From positions 1,052,197 through 1,116,196 of the forward strand of contig NZ_LT965928.1 of assembly GCF_900239935.1 (NCBI RefSeq): a stretch of DNA of 64,000 nt, given 5' to 3'. Shown in pieces: positions 18,078-27,569 of the stretch (its first letter is position 1; each line of letters starts with the position of its first letter). A model generated the notes under the pieces. It made no database searches and was not told the DNA's origin. It worked only from the letters and a program-made list of their open reading frames with translations. The translations under genes were made by a program, and so were the position numbers. Source of the DNA: Pseudoalteromonas carrageenovora IAM 12662 (GTDB lineage Bacteria > Pseudomonadota > Gammaproteobacteria > Enterobacterales > Alteromonadaceae).

Positions 18078-20323
18078 TATTTATCTCCTTCAGCTAAGCG
18101 TTTATAGGTAAGCGCTTGTAGTAATCGCCATATAATAAATGAGATCAATAGCAGCGTTAAAATTGAGAGCAGTGCAAGTACAAATGGATGATCTGATAAG
18201 TGGAACCAAATTAAGGTATGCACTGGAATATGACCAACAAAGTACTGCTCGTCAGTCTTAATGCTTTTGATCCCTTGTGAGTTAATAACTGCTGCACTGC
18301 CTTTTATTTGGGCAAGAGTTTGTGAATTCATTAGTGCATTATTTAACAAGCCAAATCCATTATGAGAAGTCGCGCTTAGCGAAACAATCGAACGCTCAGA
18401 ATCAAACGGAGATTGAAAGCCTGTTATTACGGCCATATCGCCGCTACTTTTTATGCTCACTTGTACTTTTTCAGATTCGTTCTCATCATAGGCACCGTTG
18501 TAAATAGCTTGTTTAATAGCACGTTGATTGCCATTTAATAAGATATTAGTTTGTGCATTTTCATCAAGTTCGTTAGCAACGCTGCTTGCTTTAGCAATCA
18601 CTAAAATATCTTTATCATCTAAGTCAGCATTTTGATTTAAGTGTGCAACACTCATTCTATGCGTTGGGTAACCTGTAATTGCACCAAAATGGCCTGTTAA
18701 ATTAAGCAGTACCGAAATTACTTCTGGAGTCGGTTTCTCGTCAATAAGTACGAGGGTTTGTTGTAAATCAGCGTATTTAGTAAATGGAAAGCCGCTGTTA
18801 GCAAATACATTTAAATCCGGTAATGCAATGTAGTGATCAAACCCGCTCACATCAATATTAGAGTTTCCATCTATTACGCCAAATTCTCCACCAGGAGGAG
18901 CAATGGCACATTCACCTTTTTTAAGCACGGCAAATCTAAAGTCAAAGTTAAGTTCGTTTCGGTTAGCGAGCTTAATGCCATCTAAAGAAAAATCTTCAGC
19001 ACTTTGAGTTGTATCTGTATTGGCTATTAATGGCAGTAATGTTTTGGTTGTTGTGAGCGATGAATCGTCTTTTTCTAATAAAAAGCCATTAATAAACTCT
19101 TGGTTTATTAGCATATTTAAGCGCGAGTCTAAAGTTTCACTTTCAGGTGTATTACGGTATTGCAACGTAATAGGAATGCCTTTTTCACGCCACGTAAATA
19201 AATCGGGCGCAAAACGAATATTTAATTTAATCGGGCCATTATTTAGGCCTTGTGCTTGTAATTGAGTTGGGTAGTCAGTTAATTCATCAAAGTGAACTGG
19301 GCGGTCACCTCGAAGCCAGCGCGGAGCATCGTATGCTTTACGCAGGGGCAGTTTGTTTATTGCTTCTATACTTGCGCTTCTGCCGGTCATTATTTTGTGC
19401 CCAAACACAAGGCCTGTTACTGCTGTTTTTAAATCTTCTTCGTCACGGCCAAGTATTAACAACATTTTGTTATATCTATGTATAGGGCTTGAGATAAGTT
19501 CTATGGTTGGCTTTTCGACATCAGGGTAATCTTTTAAAAAATCAGGTTTAGAATCGTTAGTAATAAATACGATGCTATGCTGCTGTGGTGCTTTATTTAA
19601 CACTACCGGAAAGTTCGCGCCTCGCCAATCTGCTTGTGCACCAAACCAGCTAGATAATGTAGCAGCTGCTTCAATGGCTTTAGTTCCAGGTGTTGTTGCA
19701 AATATAAAGGGTAAATTTAATTTGCTGTAGTCTTTAGCATCAAAAAATGGTTCTGGTAAATATTCAAGACGGCTATCAATTGCTAATTGTTTTTGATCAA
19801 GCGTGATATTACTCGACTTGTTTATTTCAGTCCAAATAGAGCGGCTAAAGTAGTCTTGGCATCGTAAATCATAATAACCAACAAGCTCAAAGCGAACCTG
19901 ATTGAAGTCTTGAACGTATTTTGCGTTAAGGCTTAAGCTGTGGTTAACCGTATTCTTAACAACACTTAACTTATCGTTTATTGGTAAAACGGTAACTAGA
20001 TTATCGTTAAAATAAACTTTTAAATGCGACACATTAGCGATTAATGAAGGCGAGTTAGTGTATGAAAAATTAAGCTTTAAATTTGTGCTTAATTTATCAA
20101 TTCTATTTGTAAAATCGACGCGTGAATTATTATTTATTCCATCTAGCTTGTAGCCATTAAAACCTAATGCCTCAAAATCTAAACGTAGGCTTGAAACCTG
20201 CGCACTCTCGGGATATCCATTTATAAACATAGATTTATCATGCATCGGCTCTATAGCAAGAGCCTGATAAGCACTACTAATGAGTAACAATGTCAGAAAT
20301 GTATTAAGCAGCTTTTTAATCAT
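18077..20323 (-). CDS. bcsB: cyclic-di-GMP-associated cellulose synthase periplasmic subunit BcsB
   Basis: This 748-residue protein has a signal peptide (~1-23), a large periplasmic part made of alternating carbohydrate-binding and flavodoxin-like domains, and one C-terminal transmembrane helix (~712-732, HPFVLALLSILTLLLISFII) that docks on BcsA. BcsB carries the growing glucan across the periplasm. Length is close to E. coli BcsB (779). The start overlaps the bcsA stop by 8 bp and the stop overlaps bcsZ by 1 bp, so the four structural genes are translationally linked. Confidence 0.95.
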   Translation of the reverse strand: MIKKLLNTFLTLLLISSAYQALAIEPMHDKSMFINGYPESAQVSSLRLDFEALGFNGYKLDGINNNSRVDFTNRIDKLSTNLKLNFSYTNSPSLIANVSHLKVYFNDNLVTVLPINDKLSVVKNTVNHSLSLNAKYVQDFNQVRFELVGYYDLRCQDYFSRSIWTEINKSSNITLDQKQLAIDSRLEYLPEPFFDAKDYSKLNLPFIFATTPGTKAIEAAATLSSWFGAQADWRGANFPVVLNKAPQQHSIVFITNDSKPDFLKDYPDVEKPTIELISSPIHRYNKMLLILGRDEEDLKTAVTGLVFGHKIMTGRSASIEAINKLPLRKAYDAPRWLRGDRPVHFDELTDYPTQLQAQGLNNGPIKLNIRFAPDLFTWREKGIPITLQYRNTPESETLDSRLNMLINQEFINGFLLEKDDSSLTTTKTLLPLIANTDTTQSAEDFSLDGIKLANRNELNFDFRFAVLKKGECAIAPPGGEFGVIDGNSNIDVSGFDHYIALPDLNVFANSGFPFTKYADLQQTLVLIDEKPTPEVISVLLNLTGHFGAITGYPTHRMSVAHLNQNADLDDKDILVIAKASSVANELDENAQTNILLNGNQRAIKQAIYNGAYDENESEKVQVSIKSSGDMAVITGFQSPFDSERSIVSLSATSHNGFGLLNNALMNSQTLAQIKGSAAVINSQGIKSIKTDEQYFVGHIPVHTLIWFHLSDHPFVLALLSILTLLLISFIIWRLLQALTYKRLAEGDK

Positions 20324-22991
20324 AATTATTATGCACTATCGGTTTTTTTGGAGTGAATGAGTTTACGTAAATGACAATATTAGTCATAAACTTAATGATA
20401 GGTTGTAACGGCCTTGGAGCATGAAATAATAAATTACTAAAGCCCCTCAAACTTGTTTTTTGTACTTCTTTAAAGCTATACGACGGACGATCATGTCTAA
20501 AATTGTTTTGCCAATCTAGCCATGCATCCGCTCTTGAGAATGTGCATTGAATAAAGGCACGTTGCTTTTCAAGCGATAAATCTTTAATTGTTAAACCTAT
20601 TTGTTTTTTACGGGTATTACATACGTGGGTTGTAAACGAAAACTGTTTATTACCGCGGCTCATTAAGAGCTCTATTTTATCGTTAACACGACATAAGTGT
20701 GCATGCTCAGTTTCAATACCCACACCATTATCGGAGTAATCTGTAATTTTAACTTTTAAGGTATGCCCATTAGCTAATCGAATACCCGCCGGAAAATTAG
20801 CTTTAATACGATGTGATTGCCTTACTTGTCGTGCCTCGGCTGCTACAGCAACGGCAGCGCCTAAAATAACAATATTATAAATAGCCCAGCCCATACTTAT
20901 TACAAGTACGCCTATTTGGCTCGGATCGCCCAGAACGAGTCTTAAAATACCTACAAGTATACCAAGTAAGTTTATCATTAAGAGGATCAAATAAGGTTTA
21001 GAGATACCCCAATCGTAATGCTCTTCATCGTTTAGGCCGCCTTTTTCAGTAACATTAAACTTACCTTTATTTGGGTTGAAAAGTGCCACGGTAGTTGGTT
21101 TTAAAATATACCAAGCAAGTACAGATTCGTAGACTTCTCCCCAAAATGAGTATCTATATTTGCCTTGAATACGCGAATTGGTTGCTTTTATTTGGATAAG
21201 TGTTGGCACAACATAAATGAATATGGCTAAAAATGGAGCGTAAATAATATATGCATTAAAATATATAAGTGCCAGTGGTGCCGTTAAAAAAACAATACGA
21301 GGAATACCAGAGAGGAAATGCAGCATTGCGTTTATGTAGCACAGACGCTGAGGAACACTTAAGCCTTTACCCATTAATGGGTTATCGAGTCTAAAAATTT
21401 GTGCCATACCTCGCGCCCAACGGATCCGTTGGCCAATATGAGCTGAAAGGCTATCTGTAGCAAGACCCGCAGCTTGTGGAATGTTTATATAAGCCGTTTT
21501 ATATCCAGCGCGCTGCATACGAAGTGCTGTATGTGCATCTTCTGTTACCGTTTCAAAAGCAAAACCCCCTATATCTTCAAGCGCTTCTCGTTTTAATACC
21601 GCACAAGAACCACAAAAGAAAGTGGCATCCCACATGTCGTTACCGTCTTGGATAAGTCCATAAAATAGCATGTTTTCATTTGGGATTTGGCTATGGTTAT
21701 TAAGGTTTCGCTCAAATGGATCAGCAGAGAAAAAGTGGTGCGGTGTTTGTACTAGACATACTTTACTGTCTTTTAAAAATTGCCCCATAGTCATTTGTAA
21801 AAATGAGCGAGCAGGGACGTGGTCACAATCAAAAATAGCAATATATTCGCCATCGGTATAGCGCATTGCACTATTCATGTTACCGGCTTTGGCATGGTTA
21901 TTATCTGGTCGAGTTAAATAGCCTACGCCGACTTCTTTGGCAAATTCGCCAAATTCAGGGCGTTTACCATCATCAAGTATGTAAACGTTTAATTTATCTG
22001 CAGGCCAGTCAATACTTAATGCCGCAAGAGTAGTTGGTTTTACAACACTTAAAGGCTCATTGTAAGTGGGTATGTAAACATCAACCGTAGGCCATAAATC
22101 TGTATTTTTAGGTAAAGGAATAGGTTTACGTTCAAGCGGATTTATAGTTTGAAAAAAGCCTAAAATAAGCACCAGCCACGCATAGGTTTCTGCAAGTAAT
22201 AAACCAGCACCTAAAGCAAGTGCTACAGGGTCATCCCAATTTAAGGTCTCAGTATAACGCCACCATAAATAGCGAGAAGAAGTTGTTACAGAGAGAGTGA
22301 TCATGACAATGGTAGCCATTTGACCTTTTACGCGCTTAAGGGCATATGCAACTAGTAATATAAAGCTGATAAAAACGGCCTGCGCTTCTAGGCTAAATGG
22401 AATAGTGATAAAAATGGCTAATAAAAATAAAATAAATGCGAGCATCAAATATTTTATGAGTTTATTTTGCCAAATACGCGCTTCAGACATTGCTTTAAAT
22501 GCGCTTTTTTTAGGAGCTTTTTTATTTTTTGAAAGTAAGCGTCTAATTAGTTTACCTAGCTTTAAATCGAACCAGCGCAGTTGCCTTAAAATATAGCTAA
22601 CTCGGTCGTAAAAGTAGTCTGTTGCAGTTTCCTTTATAGAGTACGAGCTTGCTTTGGGCTTATTTTTAAAAAATATTAAAAACAGGCTTTGAATAATAAA
22701 GCGTATTATATTTGAGTAAATATAGGTCCTGTAAGGCAATCTCAAGTGCGGGTAGTAACTGTAAAGTACCAATTCAAAATCAAGTTTATGTTTTTTGATA
22801 TTTATAAACAGTGAACTGAATAAAGTAATGAAAGGCATTAGAAAAGCCTCAATTACATTTACTTTATGTTGGTTAAAGTAGCTGTGAAATTTAAATAAAA
22901 TATAACGTACAAGCTTATCGGTAAATAAAATACTCAACAGTATGTATAAGGTACTGTGTATGGGACGTTTATAAAATAAAGTAAAGCTCAT
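20316..22991 (-). CDS. bcsA: cellulose synthase catalytic subunit BcsA (UDP-forming), with PilZ domain
   Basis: This 891-residue inner-membrane GT2 enzyme polymerises glucose from UDP-glucose and extrudes the chain. The catalytic set is complete: ILDDGK (Asp340, Asp341), FDCDH (Asp388, Asp390), TED (483-485) and QRIRW (521-525). The C-terminal PilZ domain keeps both c-di-GMP motifs, RQSHR (724-728) and DYSDNG (751-756), so activation by c-di-GMP is expected. An N-terminal extension of about 170 residues with several hydrophobic segments matches enterobacterial type II BcsA. It follows bcsQ by 2 bp. Confidence 0.97.
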   Translation of the reverse strand: MSFTLFYKRPIHSTLYILLSILFTDKLVRYILFKFHSYFNQHKVNVIEAFLMPFITLFSSLFINIKKHKLDFELVLYSYYPHLRLPYRTYIYSNIIRFIIQSLFLIFFKNKPKASSYSIKETATDYFYDRVSYILRQLRWFDLKLGKLIRRLLSKNKKAPKKSAFKAMSEARIWQNKLIKYLMLAFILFLLAIFITIPFSLEAQAVFISFILLVAYALKRVKGQMATIVMITLSVTTSSRYLWWRYTETLNWDDPVALALGAGLLLAETYAWLVLILGFFQTINPLERKPIPLPKNTDLWPTVDVYIPTYNEPLSVVKPTTLAALSIDWPADKLNVYILDDGKRPEFGEFAKEVGVGYLTRPDNNHAKAGNMNSAMRYTDGEYIAIFDCDHVPARSFLQMTMGQFLKDSKVCLVQTPHHFFSADPFERNLNNHSQIPNENMLFYGLIQDGNDMWDATFFCGSCAVLKREALEDIGGFAFETVTEDAHTALRMQRAGYKTAYINIPQAAGLATDSLSAHIGQRIRWARGMAQIFRLDNPLMGKGLSVPQRLCYINAMLHFLSGIPRIVFLTAPLALIYFNAYIIYAPFLAIFIYVVPTLIQIKATNSRIQGKYRYSFWGEVYESVLAWYILKPTTVALFNPNKGKFNVTEKGGLNDEEHYDWGISKPYLILLMINLLGILVGILRLVLGDPSQIGVLVISMGWAIYNIVILGAAVAVAAEARQVRQSHRIKANFPAGIRLANGHTLKVKITDYSDNGVGIETEHAHLCRVNDKIELLMSRGNKQFSFTTHVCNTRKKQIGLTIKDLSLEKQRAFIQCTFSRADAWLDWQNNFRHDRPSYSFKEVQKTSLRGFSNLLFHAPRPLQPIIKFMTNIVIYVNSFTPKKPIVHNNYD

Positions 22992-22993
22992 TG

Positions 22994-23707
22994 TTATAAA
23001 GCCGCTTTACTAACAAGCCAACCAGCGAGTGTTTCAAAATCATCATTGGCAATACTGTACGGCGCACAGTTAAGTGCAACATTTCTATAAGCAGTTGATT
23101 CTTTAATAACCTCATCGCTGTTAATAAAAAATGGTGCCATAAGAGGGAGAGTTGATTGCCAAAGTGAAAATAAGTCAAACTCGAGTACAGAAGCTGAATT
23201 ATAACGATTAACTAAAAAATAATGCTTCCAGTTAGACTCTGAGCTTTTTAGTTTTTGTAGTCGCTTGTAAATTAGACTGTGGCAAATAGCATCGCAATTT
23301 ATAAGCTCAATAACTATATCATTCGGTTTTAGAGGAAAACGCTCTAAATAAATATAAGAAGGGCAATCGAACAAGAACCAAGTATTTTGAGGACAATCCA
23401 ACTTTTCGCAATTGTTAATTGTGCTGATAATTTCGTTTTGGTCAGCTTTATTATCACCAAAAGGTAAAAATATGACTCCGTCACTATCTTGATGAAAGTG
23501 TACAAGTGCATCTTCAAAGTTGCCTTCGTTACTCCACCCCTTAGTTGACTTCCAAGGTAGACCAAATTGTAAACCCAAATCACTTTTTGCATCTAGGTCT
23601 ATAGCAATAACATTTGCATCAGATTTTTTTAATACGCACGCAAGGTTAGCAACAACAGAAGTGCTACCCAACCCACCTTTGATACCTTTAACAAAAACTC
23701 TTTGCAA
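22994..23707 (-). CDS. bcsQ: cellulose biosynthesis MinD-like ATPase BcsQ
   Basis: This 237-residue SIMIBI/ParA-like ATPase has a deviant Walker A motif GIKGGLGSTSVVANLA near the N-terminus and the switch stretch AIDLDAKSDLGLQFGLPW. BcsQ works with BcsR to localise and stabilise the synthase at the pole or membrane. The length is close to the E. coli protein. The start is a TTG with only a weak GAG upstream, 7 bp after the bcsR stop, so translational coupling is likely. Confidence 0.93.
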   Translation of the reverse strand: MQRVFVKGIKGGLGSTSVVANLACVLKKSDANVIAIDLDAKSDLGLQFGLPWKSTKGWSNEGNFEDALVHFHQDSDGVIFLPFGDNKADQNEIISTINNCEKLDCPQNTWFLFDCPSYIYLERFPLKPNDIVIELINCDAICHSLIYKRLQKLKSSESNWKHYFLVNRYNSASVLEFDLFSLWQSTLPLMAPFFINSDEVIKESTAYRNVALNCAPYSIANDDFETLAGWLVSKAAL

Positions 23708-23714
23708 CGTTACA

Positions 23715-23921
23715 TTACTCGCTATTATTTGAACTTATTAATGTGTTTAGATCGCTATTTATTTCTTTTAATAAAGCATATTTATTGATTGTTTGGGTGT
23801 TTTTTTGTTTATTTACAATCTCTATGTAATCTTCGCTTTTGCCACCAAAGCGGCGCGCTAAGTTTTCTATGTCACTAGATGTTAACGTTTGTGAGTCTTT
23901 ATAAGCTAAACTGCGCATCAT
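23715..23921 (-). CDS. bcsR: cellulose biosynthesis small subunit BcsR
   Basis: This 68-residue protein is encoded first in the bcsRQABZC unit. It matches BcsR/YhjR in size, position and the core motif DIENLARRFGGKSEDYIEI followed by a leucine-containing helix (KYALLKEI). BcsR forms a complex with BcsQ and BcsE that tunes synthase assembly. Two adjacent in-frame ATGs exist; the second, at 23918, is better spaced from the AAAGG ribosome site. The sequence is divergent from E. coli, so the name rests largely on context. Confidence 0.85.
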   Translation of the reverse strand: MMRSLAYKDSQTLTSSDIENLARRFGGKSEDYIEIVNKQKNTQTINKYALLKEINSDLNTLISSNNSE

Positions 23922-23958
23922 AACCTTTATATAATATTTTAATTATTTTTATTAAAAG

Positions 23959-23988
23959 TGGACAATATTTGGCTATTATATATAGAAT
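23959..23988 (+). promoter_or_regulatory. candidate sigma70 promoter of bcsEFG
   Basis: TGGACA at 23959 and TAGAAT at 23983 (18-bp spacing, one mismatch each to consensus) lie 47 bp before the bcsE GTG. On the other strand a TATAAT word in the same 113-bp divergent region could serve bcsRQABZC, but it has no good -35 partner. Confidence 0.4.
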
Positions 23989-24034
23989 AGCGGGTAAAAC
24001 TAGTAAAAAAGTATTTTTTTATAGGGCGTTTTAA

Positions 24035-25657
24035 GTGCATAACTTTAACATAACGGGATTAGAGCCTGCAGCAAAAGAGTTAAAATCGGCTTCAAGTTAT
24101 GCTGTTTTGGCCCCTTTAGACAATTTTGTGATTGAACTGGCGTTACATTCAATTAACCCTAGCTTGGTTAATGATATATTTATAGTTTCTCAAGAAATTG
24201 AATCATTTTTTGACTCTTCCTTTTCTCAAGCGTTAAACTCAGCATATGAAAAAAATAGAGTTCATCCCTTTTCACTTTCCTCAAGCACGCAACAATATAA
24301 TGCTCAGCATATTAATAAAAATATAATAAAAGAGATCAGTGCTTATAAGCGTCTAAACAAGGCACTTGTATTAATTCATTTTAATACTGCACAAATTAAT
24401 AGTGTTGATGATATTAGTTTGAAAGTAATAATGAGGGATTATTATACGTTTGCGCAAAAAACGGGCGTTACATTATTATTTTTAATATCGGGTCCTGATG
24501 TAGCTAATTATCGTTTTTTATTTAGGCGCTTAAATAAATATCTAGATGGATTGATGTTTGTTGATAACGACTCCGCAGTGCGTGTACTCGAATATGACTA
24601 CTGGCGTCACAGTCGAGGAATATTAGCGAGTGAACAGTTTCAATTATCGATAGATAATCATCAATTGATAGTACAAGAAGCTTTAAATAACAAAAATAAA
24701 ACACTTCAAGAGTCTGGTTTTACTGATGAGGATGAGGTGTGGCTAGTTCAAAATGTAGTGCCAGAGGGGACTAAGTTACCAGCTCATTATAAAAGCCTAA
24801 AAGATAACAATGAGCTATTTGATAAAGGCCCAAAAGTAGAAGCAGCGACATTAATTTTTTCAGTAACACGTTATACCGATTTGTCGCTATTAGGTAAGCA
24901 GTGTTTCGAATTAAGAAAAAACTGTGGACGTTGGTTAAAGTTAGTTATTCAAAACGTTGATGGTGTTATTCGCCATCAAGATGAGTGTTTACTTTTAACA
25001 TTGGGTGTAAACCTTATTTTGTATAGCTCAACAGAACCATCTAGGTTGTTGTCACAAGTGCAATCAATACAAGGTTTTCAATATACAAGACCATTACCTC
25101 CATCGGTCGAGCATGTACTTAAGTACACAGAAAACACGTTTTCTAAGGGTTATTTACCTTTTAATGAGTTTACAAAGCAAGTAGAAGTTCACAGTGATTC
25201 TGCCGTAAACCTCGGTGTTAGCGGGGTGTTGGTTAAATTAGAGCTTTTACCAAGAATAGATCCAATCCATCCCCTACATTTATTTCATATTAAGCGTGAA
25301 GGAGACGTGTTTAGTATCGCAGAAAACACAGTGTACTTATATTTACATGCCTGTAGAGAGAATGATGTTAATAATGCAATAAAGCATTTATTTAAATTAA
25401 CAACGAGTGATTTTTTTGCGCAACAAAATGTAATATCAGATCATTTTTACATTCAACAAGAGTGTAAGCAGCTTAGGCGTTTTTATACGGGTAAGAAGCT
25501 TGTAGATTTCTCTAAACAATTGTCAGAGAATGAGAGTTATAAATTTGAACCTGATATGCCAGAAAGCATTATTGATGATTTAGAAGCGCCTGAGCTCATT
25601 AATAAAGGTCGAGCCGATGCAAAGCCTTTTACAATGAAATTAAAGGGTAATGTATGA
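24035..25657 (+). CDS. bcsE: cellulose biosynthesis c-di-GMP-binding protein BcsE
   Basis: This 540-residue cytoplasmic protein begins at a GTG behind a GGG ribosome site. It has an N-terminal NTPase-like region (~1-200), a REC-like domain and a degenerate GGDEF-like (GIL) domain. Two c-di-GMP motifs are visible: RHQD at 313-316 and REGD at 421-424, matching the RxxD pair described for E. coli BcsE. BcsE binds c-di-GMP and cooperates with BcsQR and BcsF to raise cellulose output. It is divergent from bcsR and overlaps bcsF by 4 bp (ATGA). Confidence 0.93.
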   Translation: MHNFNITGLEPAAKELKSASSYAVLAPLDNFVIELALHSINPSLVNDIFIVSQEIESFFDSSFSQALNSAYEKNRVHPFSLSSSTQQYNAQHINKNIIKEISAYKRLNKALVLIHFNTAQINSVDDISLKVIMRDYYTFAQKTGVTLLFLISGPDVANYRFLFRRLNKYLDGLMFVDNDSAVRVLEYDYWRHSRGILASEQFQLSIDNHQLIVQEALNNKNKTLQESGFTDEDEVWLVQNVVPEGTKLPAHYKSLKDNNELFDKGPKVEAATLIFSVTRYTDLSLLGKQCFELRKNCGRWLKLVIQNVDGVIRHQDECLLLTLGVNLILYSSTEPSRLLSQVQSIQGFQYTRPLPPSVEHVLKYTENTFSKGYLPFNEFTKQVEVHSDSAVNLGVSGVLVKLELLPRIDPIHPLHLFHIKREGDVFSIAENTVYLYLHACRENDVNNAIKHLFKLTTSDFFAQQNVISDHFYIQQECKQLRRFYTGKKLVDFSKQLSENESYKFEPDMPESIIDDLEAPELINKGRADAKPFTMKLKGNV

Positions 25658-25830
25658 GTGTTAATCAACTTTTTTTAACCGCTTTTCTTGCGATGATATT
25701 AGGTGTTGTACTGTGTATGTTTGGTACGTACTTATTAACCCGTGTAAAACAATATTATTATAAGCTTACTTTTAAACATGAAGTACTAGAGCCTTATACA
25801 CCAAATAAAACAAAAAAGGATAAGCAGTGA
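25654..25830 (+). CDS. bcsF: cellulose biosynthesis small membrane protein BcsF
   Basis: This 58-residue protein has one transmembrane helix (about residues 5-29, LFLTAFLAMILGVVLCMF) and a basic cytoplasmic tail ending TKKDKQ. Its ATG overlaps the bcsE stop and its stop overlaps the bcsG GTG, so all three are translationally coupled. BcsF recruits BcsE to the membrane and supports the BcsG phosphoethanolamine transferase. E. coli BcsF is 63 residues with the same layout. Identification rests on topology and exact position between bcsE and bcsG. Confidence 0.88.
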   Translation: MSVNQLFLTAFLAMILGVVLCMFGTYLLTRVKQYYYKLTFKHEVLEPYTPNKTKKDKQ

Positions 25831-27410
25831 AATTGTCAGGCTTAGGGGTGTGGAACCTTTATTTTTTAGTTAAATTCGCGCTCTATTATTATGGTGCCAT
25901 TGATTTTAACGTGCTCACTAATGCCGCTTTTGCAGCCATGTTAGCTATTGAATTCAAAAAGCCATTAATAGAAAAAGCAAAACATTCATTAGGTGGTGTA
26001 CTCGCGGTTGTACTACTTTATCAGGACTCTTGGCTTCCACCAATCAACCGATTAACTAAACAAGCGGGAAATGTTCAAGATTTTAGCTTTGGTTATTTTA
26101 TTGAGTTACTTACTCGTGTTGTGAATGTTGATATGTTGTTGGCTTTGTTTGTAATAAGTGTGTGCTTTTGGTATACATCACAGTGGATACGTTTTACTAC
26201 AGTAACGGTTGTAGGACTTTTAGTGATGGGCTGGCAAAGTGGCGATTCTCAATCACACCTTGTGAGTAATACACCAAACTCTGCCGCAGTGGCACAAACT
26301 CAAAGTTCTACACAAGCACAAGTAATTACTGAAGCTATACAATCTCCAGATCAAAAACTGGCTGACTTTTATCAACAACAAACTTTATTAACGAGTAACT
26401 TTCCAAGCCAGGTGAGTGGTGAGTTGTTTGATGTAATTATATTGAATGTTTGCTCAATGGCAGTTGCGGATTTAAAAGCTATTGGCGTAGATATAACAGA
26501 CATGTATAAAGATTTTGATGTGGTATTTTCTGATTTTAACTCAGCGACCTCATACAGTGGTCCTGCTGCAATTAGATTACTACGCGCAAGTTGCGGACAA
26601 ACAAGCCAAACAGCATTATTTAAAGACGCACCAGAGCAATGTTACTTGTTTAAAAACTTAGAAAAACTAGGGTATCAAAACAATGTTGTAATGAACCATG
26701 ACGGTCATTTTGATGAGTTTAAAGGCTTGATTAATAAGTACGGCGGCTTAAATAGTACACCGTTTAATATAGACTCTATGCCAGTTGCTCAATATGGTTT
26801 TGATGACAGTCCAATTTATTCTGATGGTGCAGTACTAAATGGTTGGTTAGACACTCAAGCAAAAGACTGTAAACCTTGTGCTATGTATTACAACACAACA
26901 AGTTTACATGATGGCAATCAACTAGCTAATCGAGCTCGTATGAACAGCCAACAGAGTTACCCTATAAGACATAAAAACTTGTTTAGTGATATCAATACGT
27001 TTGTAAAAAATCTTGAGAGCCGTGGTCGTAATGTAATGCTAATGATAGTGCCAGAGCACGGCGCAGCACTAAAGGGTGATAAAGTGCAATTTGCCGGTTT
27101 GCGTGAAATACCGAGCCCTTCTATTGTCTCGGTGCCTGTTGCTATTAAGTTTATAGGCCCTGACGTACAAAACTACTCACAAATTGTTGTCGATGATTCA
27201 ACCAGTTATTTTGCATTATCACAGCTTGTTAGTAAGGCACTACAAAGCGATGTTTTTGGCGGGAAAAACAGTGTTGCTAACTTACTTGAAAACCTACCTA
27301 AAGCCCCTAAAGTTGCTGAAAATGCCGATACAATTATGATGTATGTAAATCAGCGTCCATACATACAATTAGATGGCGGTGACTGGACAGCGTACCCTCA
27401 AGGTAATTAA
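25827..27410 (+). CDS. bcsG: cellulose phosphoethanolamine transferase BcsG
   Basis: This 527-residue inner-membrane protein has four or five N-terminal helices (to ~135), a Gln/Ser/Thr-rich linker, and a periplasmic zinc transferase domain (~195-510). Residues matching the E. coli active site are present at like spacing: Cys209 (NVCS), nucleophile Ser244 (TSYSGP), and Glu410-His411 (VPEHGAA). It should move phosphoethanolamine from phosphatidylethanolamine to glucose O6 of cellulose. The start is a GTG overlapping bcsF. Confidence 0.95.
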   Translation: MKLSGLGVWNLYFLVKFALYYYGAIDFNVLTNAAFAAMLAIEFKKPLIEKAKHSLGGVLAVVLLYQDSWLPPINRLTKQAGNVQDFSFGYFIELLTRVVNVDMLLALFVISVCFWYTSQWIRFTTVTVVGLLVMGWQSGDSQSHLVSNTPNSAAVAQTQSSTQAQVITEAIQSPDQKLADFYQQQTLLTSNFPSQVSGELFDVIILNVCSMAVADLKAIGVDITDMYKDFDVVFSDFNSATSYSGPAAIRLLRASCGQTSQTALFKDAPEQCYLFKNLEKLGYQNNVVMNHDGHFDEFKGLINKYGGLNSTPFNIDSMPVAQYGFDDSPIYSDGAVLNGWLDTQAKDCKPCAMYYNTTSLHDGNQLANRARMNSQQSYPIRHKNLFSDINTFVKNLESRGRNVMLMIVPEHGAALKGDKVQFAGLREIPSPSIVSVPVAIKFIGPDVQNYSQIVVDDSTSYFALSQLVSKALQSDVFGGKNSVANLLENLPKAPKVAENADTIMMYVNQRPYIQLDGGDWTAYPQGN

Positions 27411-27416
27411 TATCGT

Positions 27417-27462
27417 GCTCACTTAAACACTACTTTTAAAAGGCAGTATTGTTTGAGTGAGC
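27417..27462 (+). terminator. long hairpin after bcsG
   Basis: A 13-bp stem with one G-T pair (GCTCACTTAAACA / TGTTTGAGTGAGC) encloses a second short pairing TACT/AGTA. It begins 6 bp past the bcsG stop and is followed by GGATTTTAG rather than a clean T run. It could terminate bcsEFG or protect its 3' end. Confidence 0.55.
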
Positions 27463-27569
27463 GGATTTTAGTAATACCTCTTTGTCCAAAAATGTTTACA
27501 TTAAGCTACCTTCTCACAGCGACTTAGCGTATTATTCGACTAATATAGTTTTTCCTTCTTTGAGGATGT

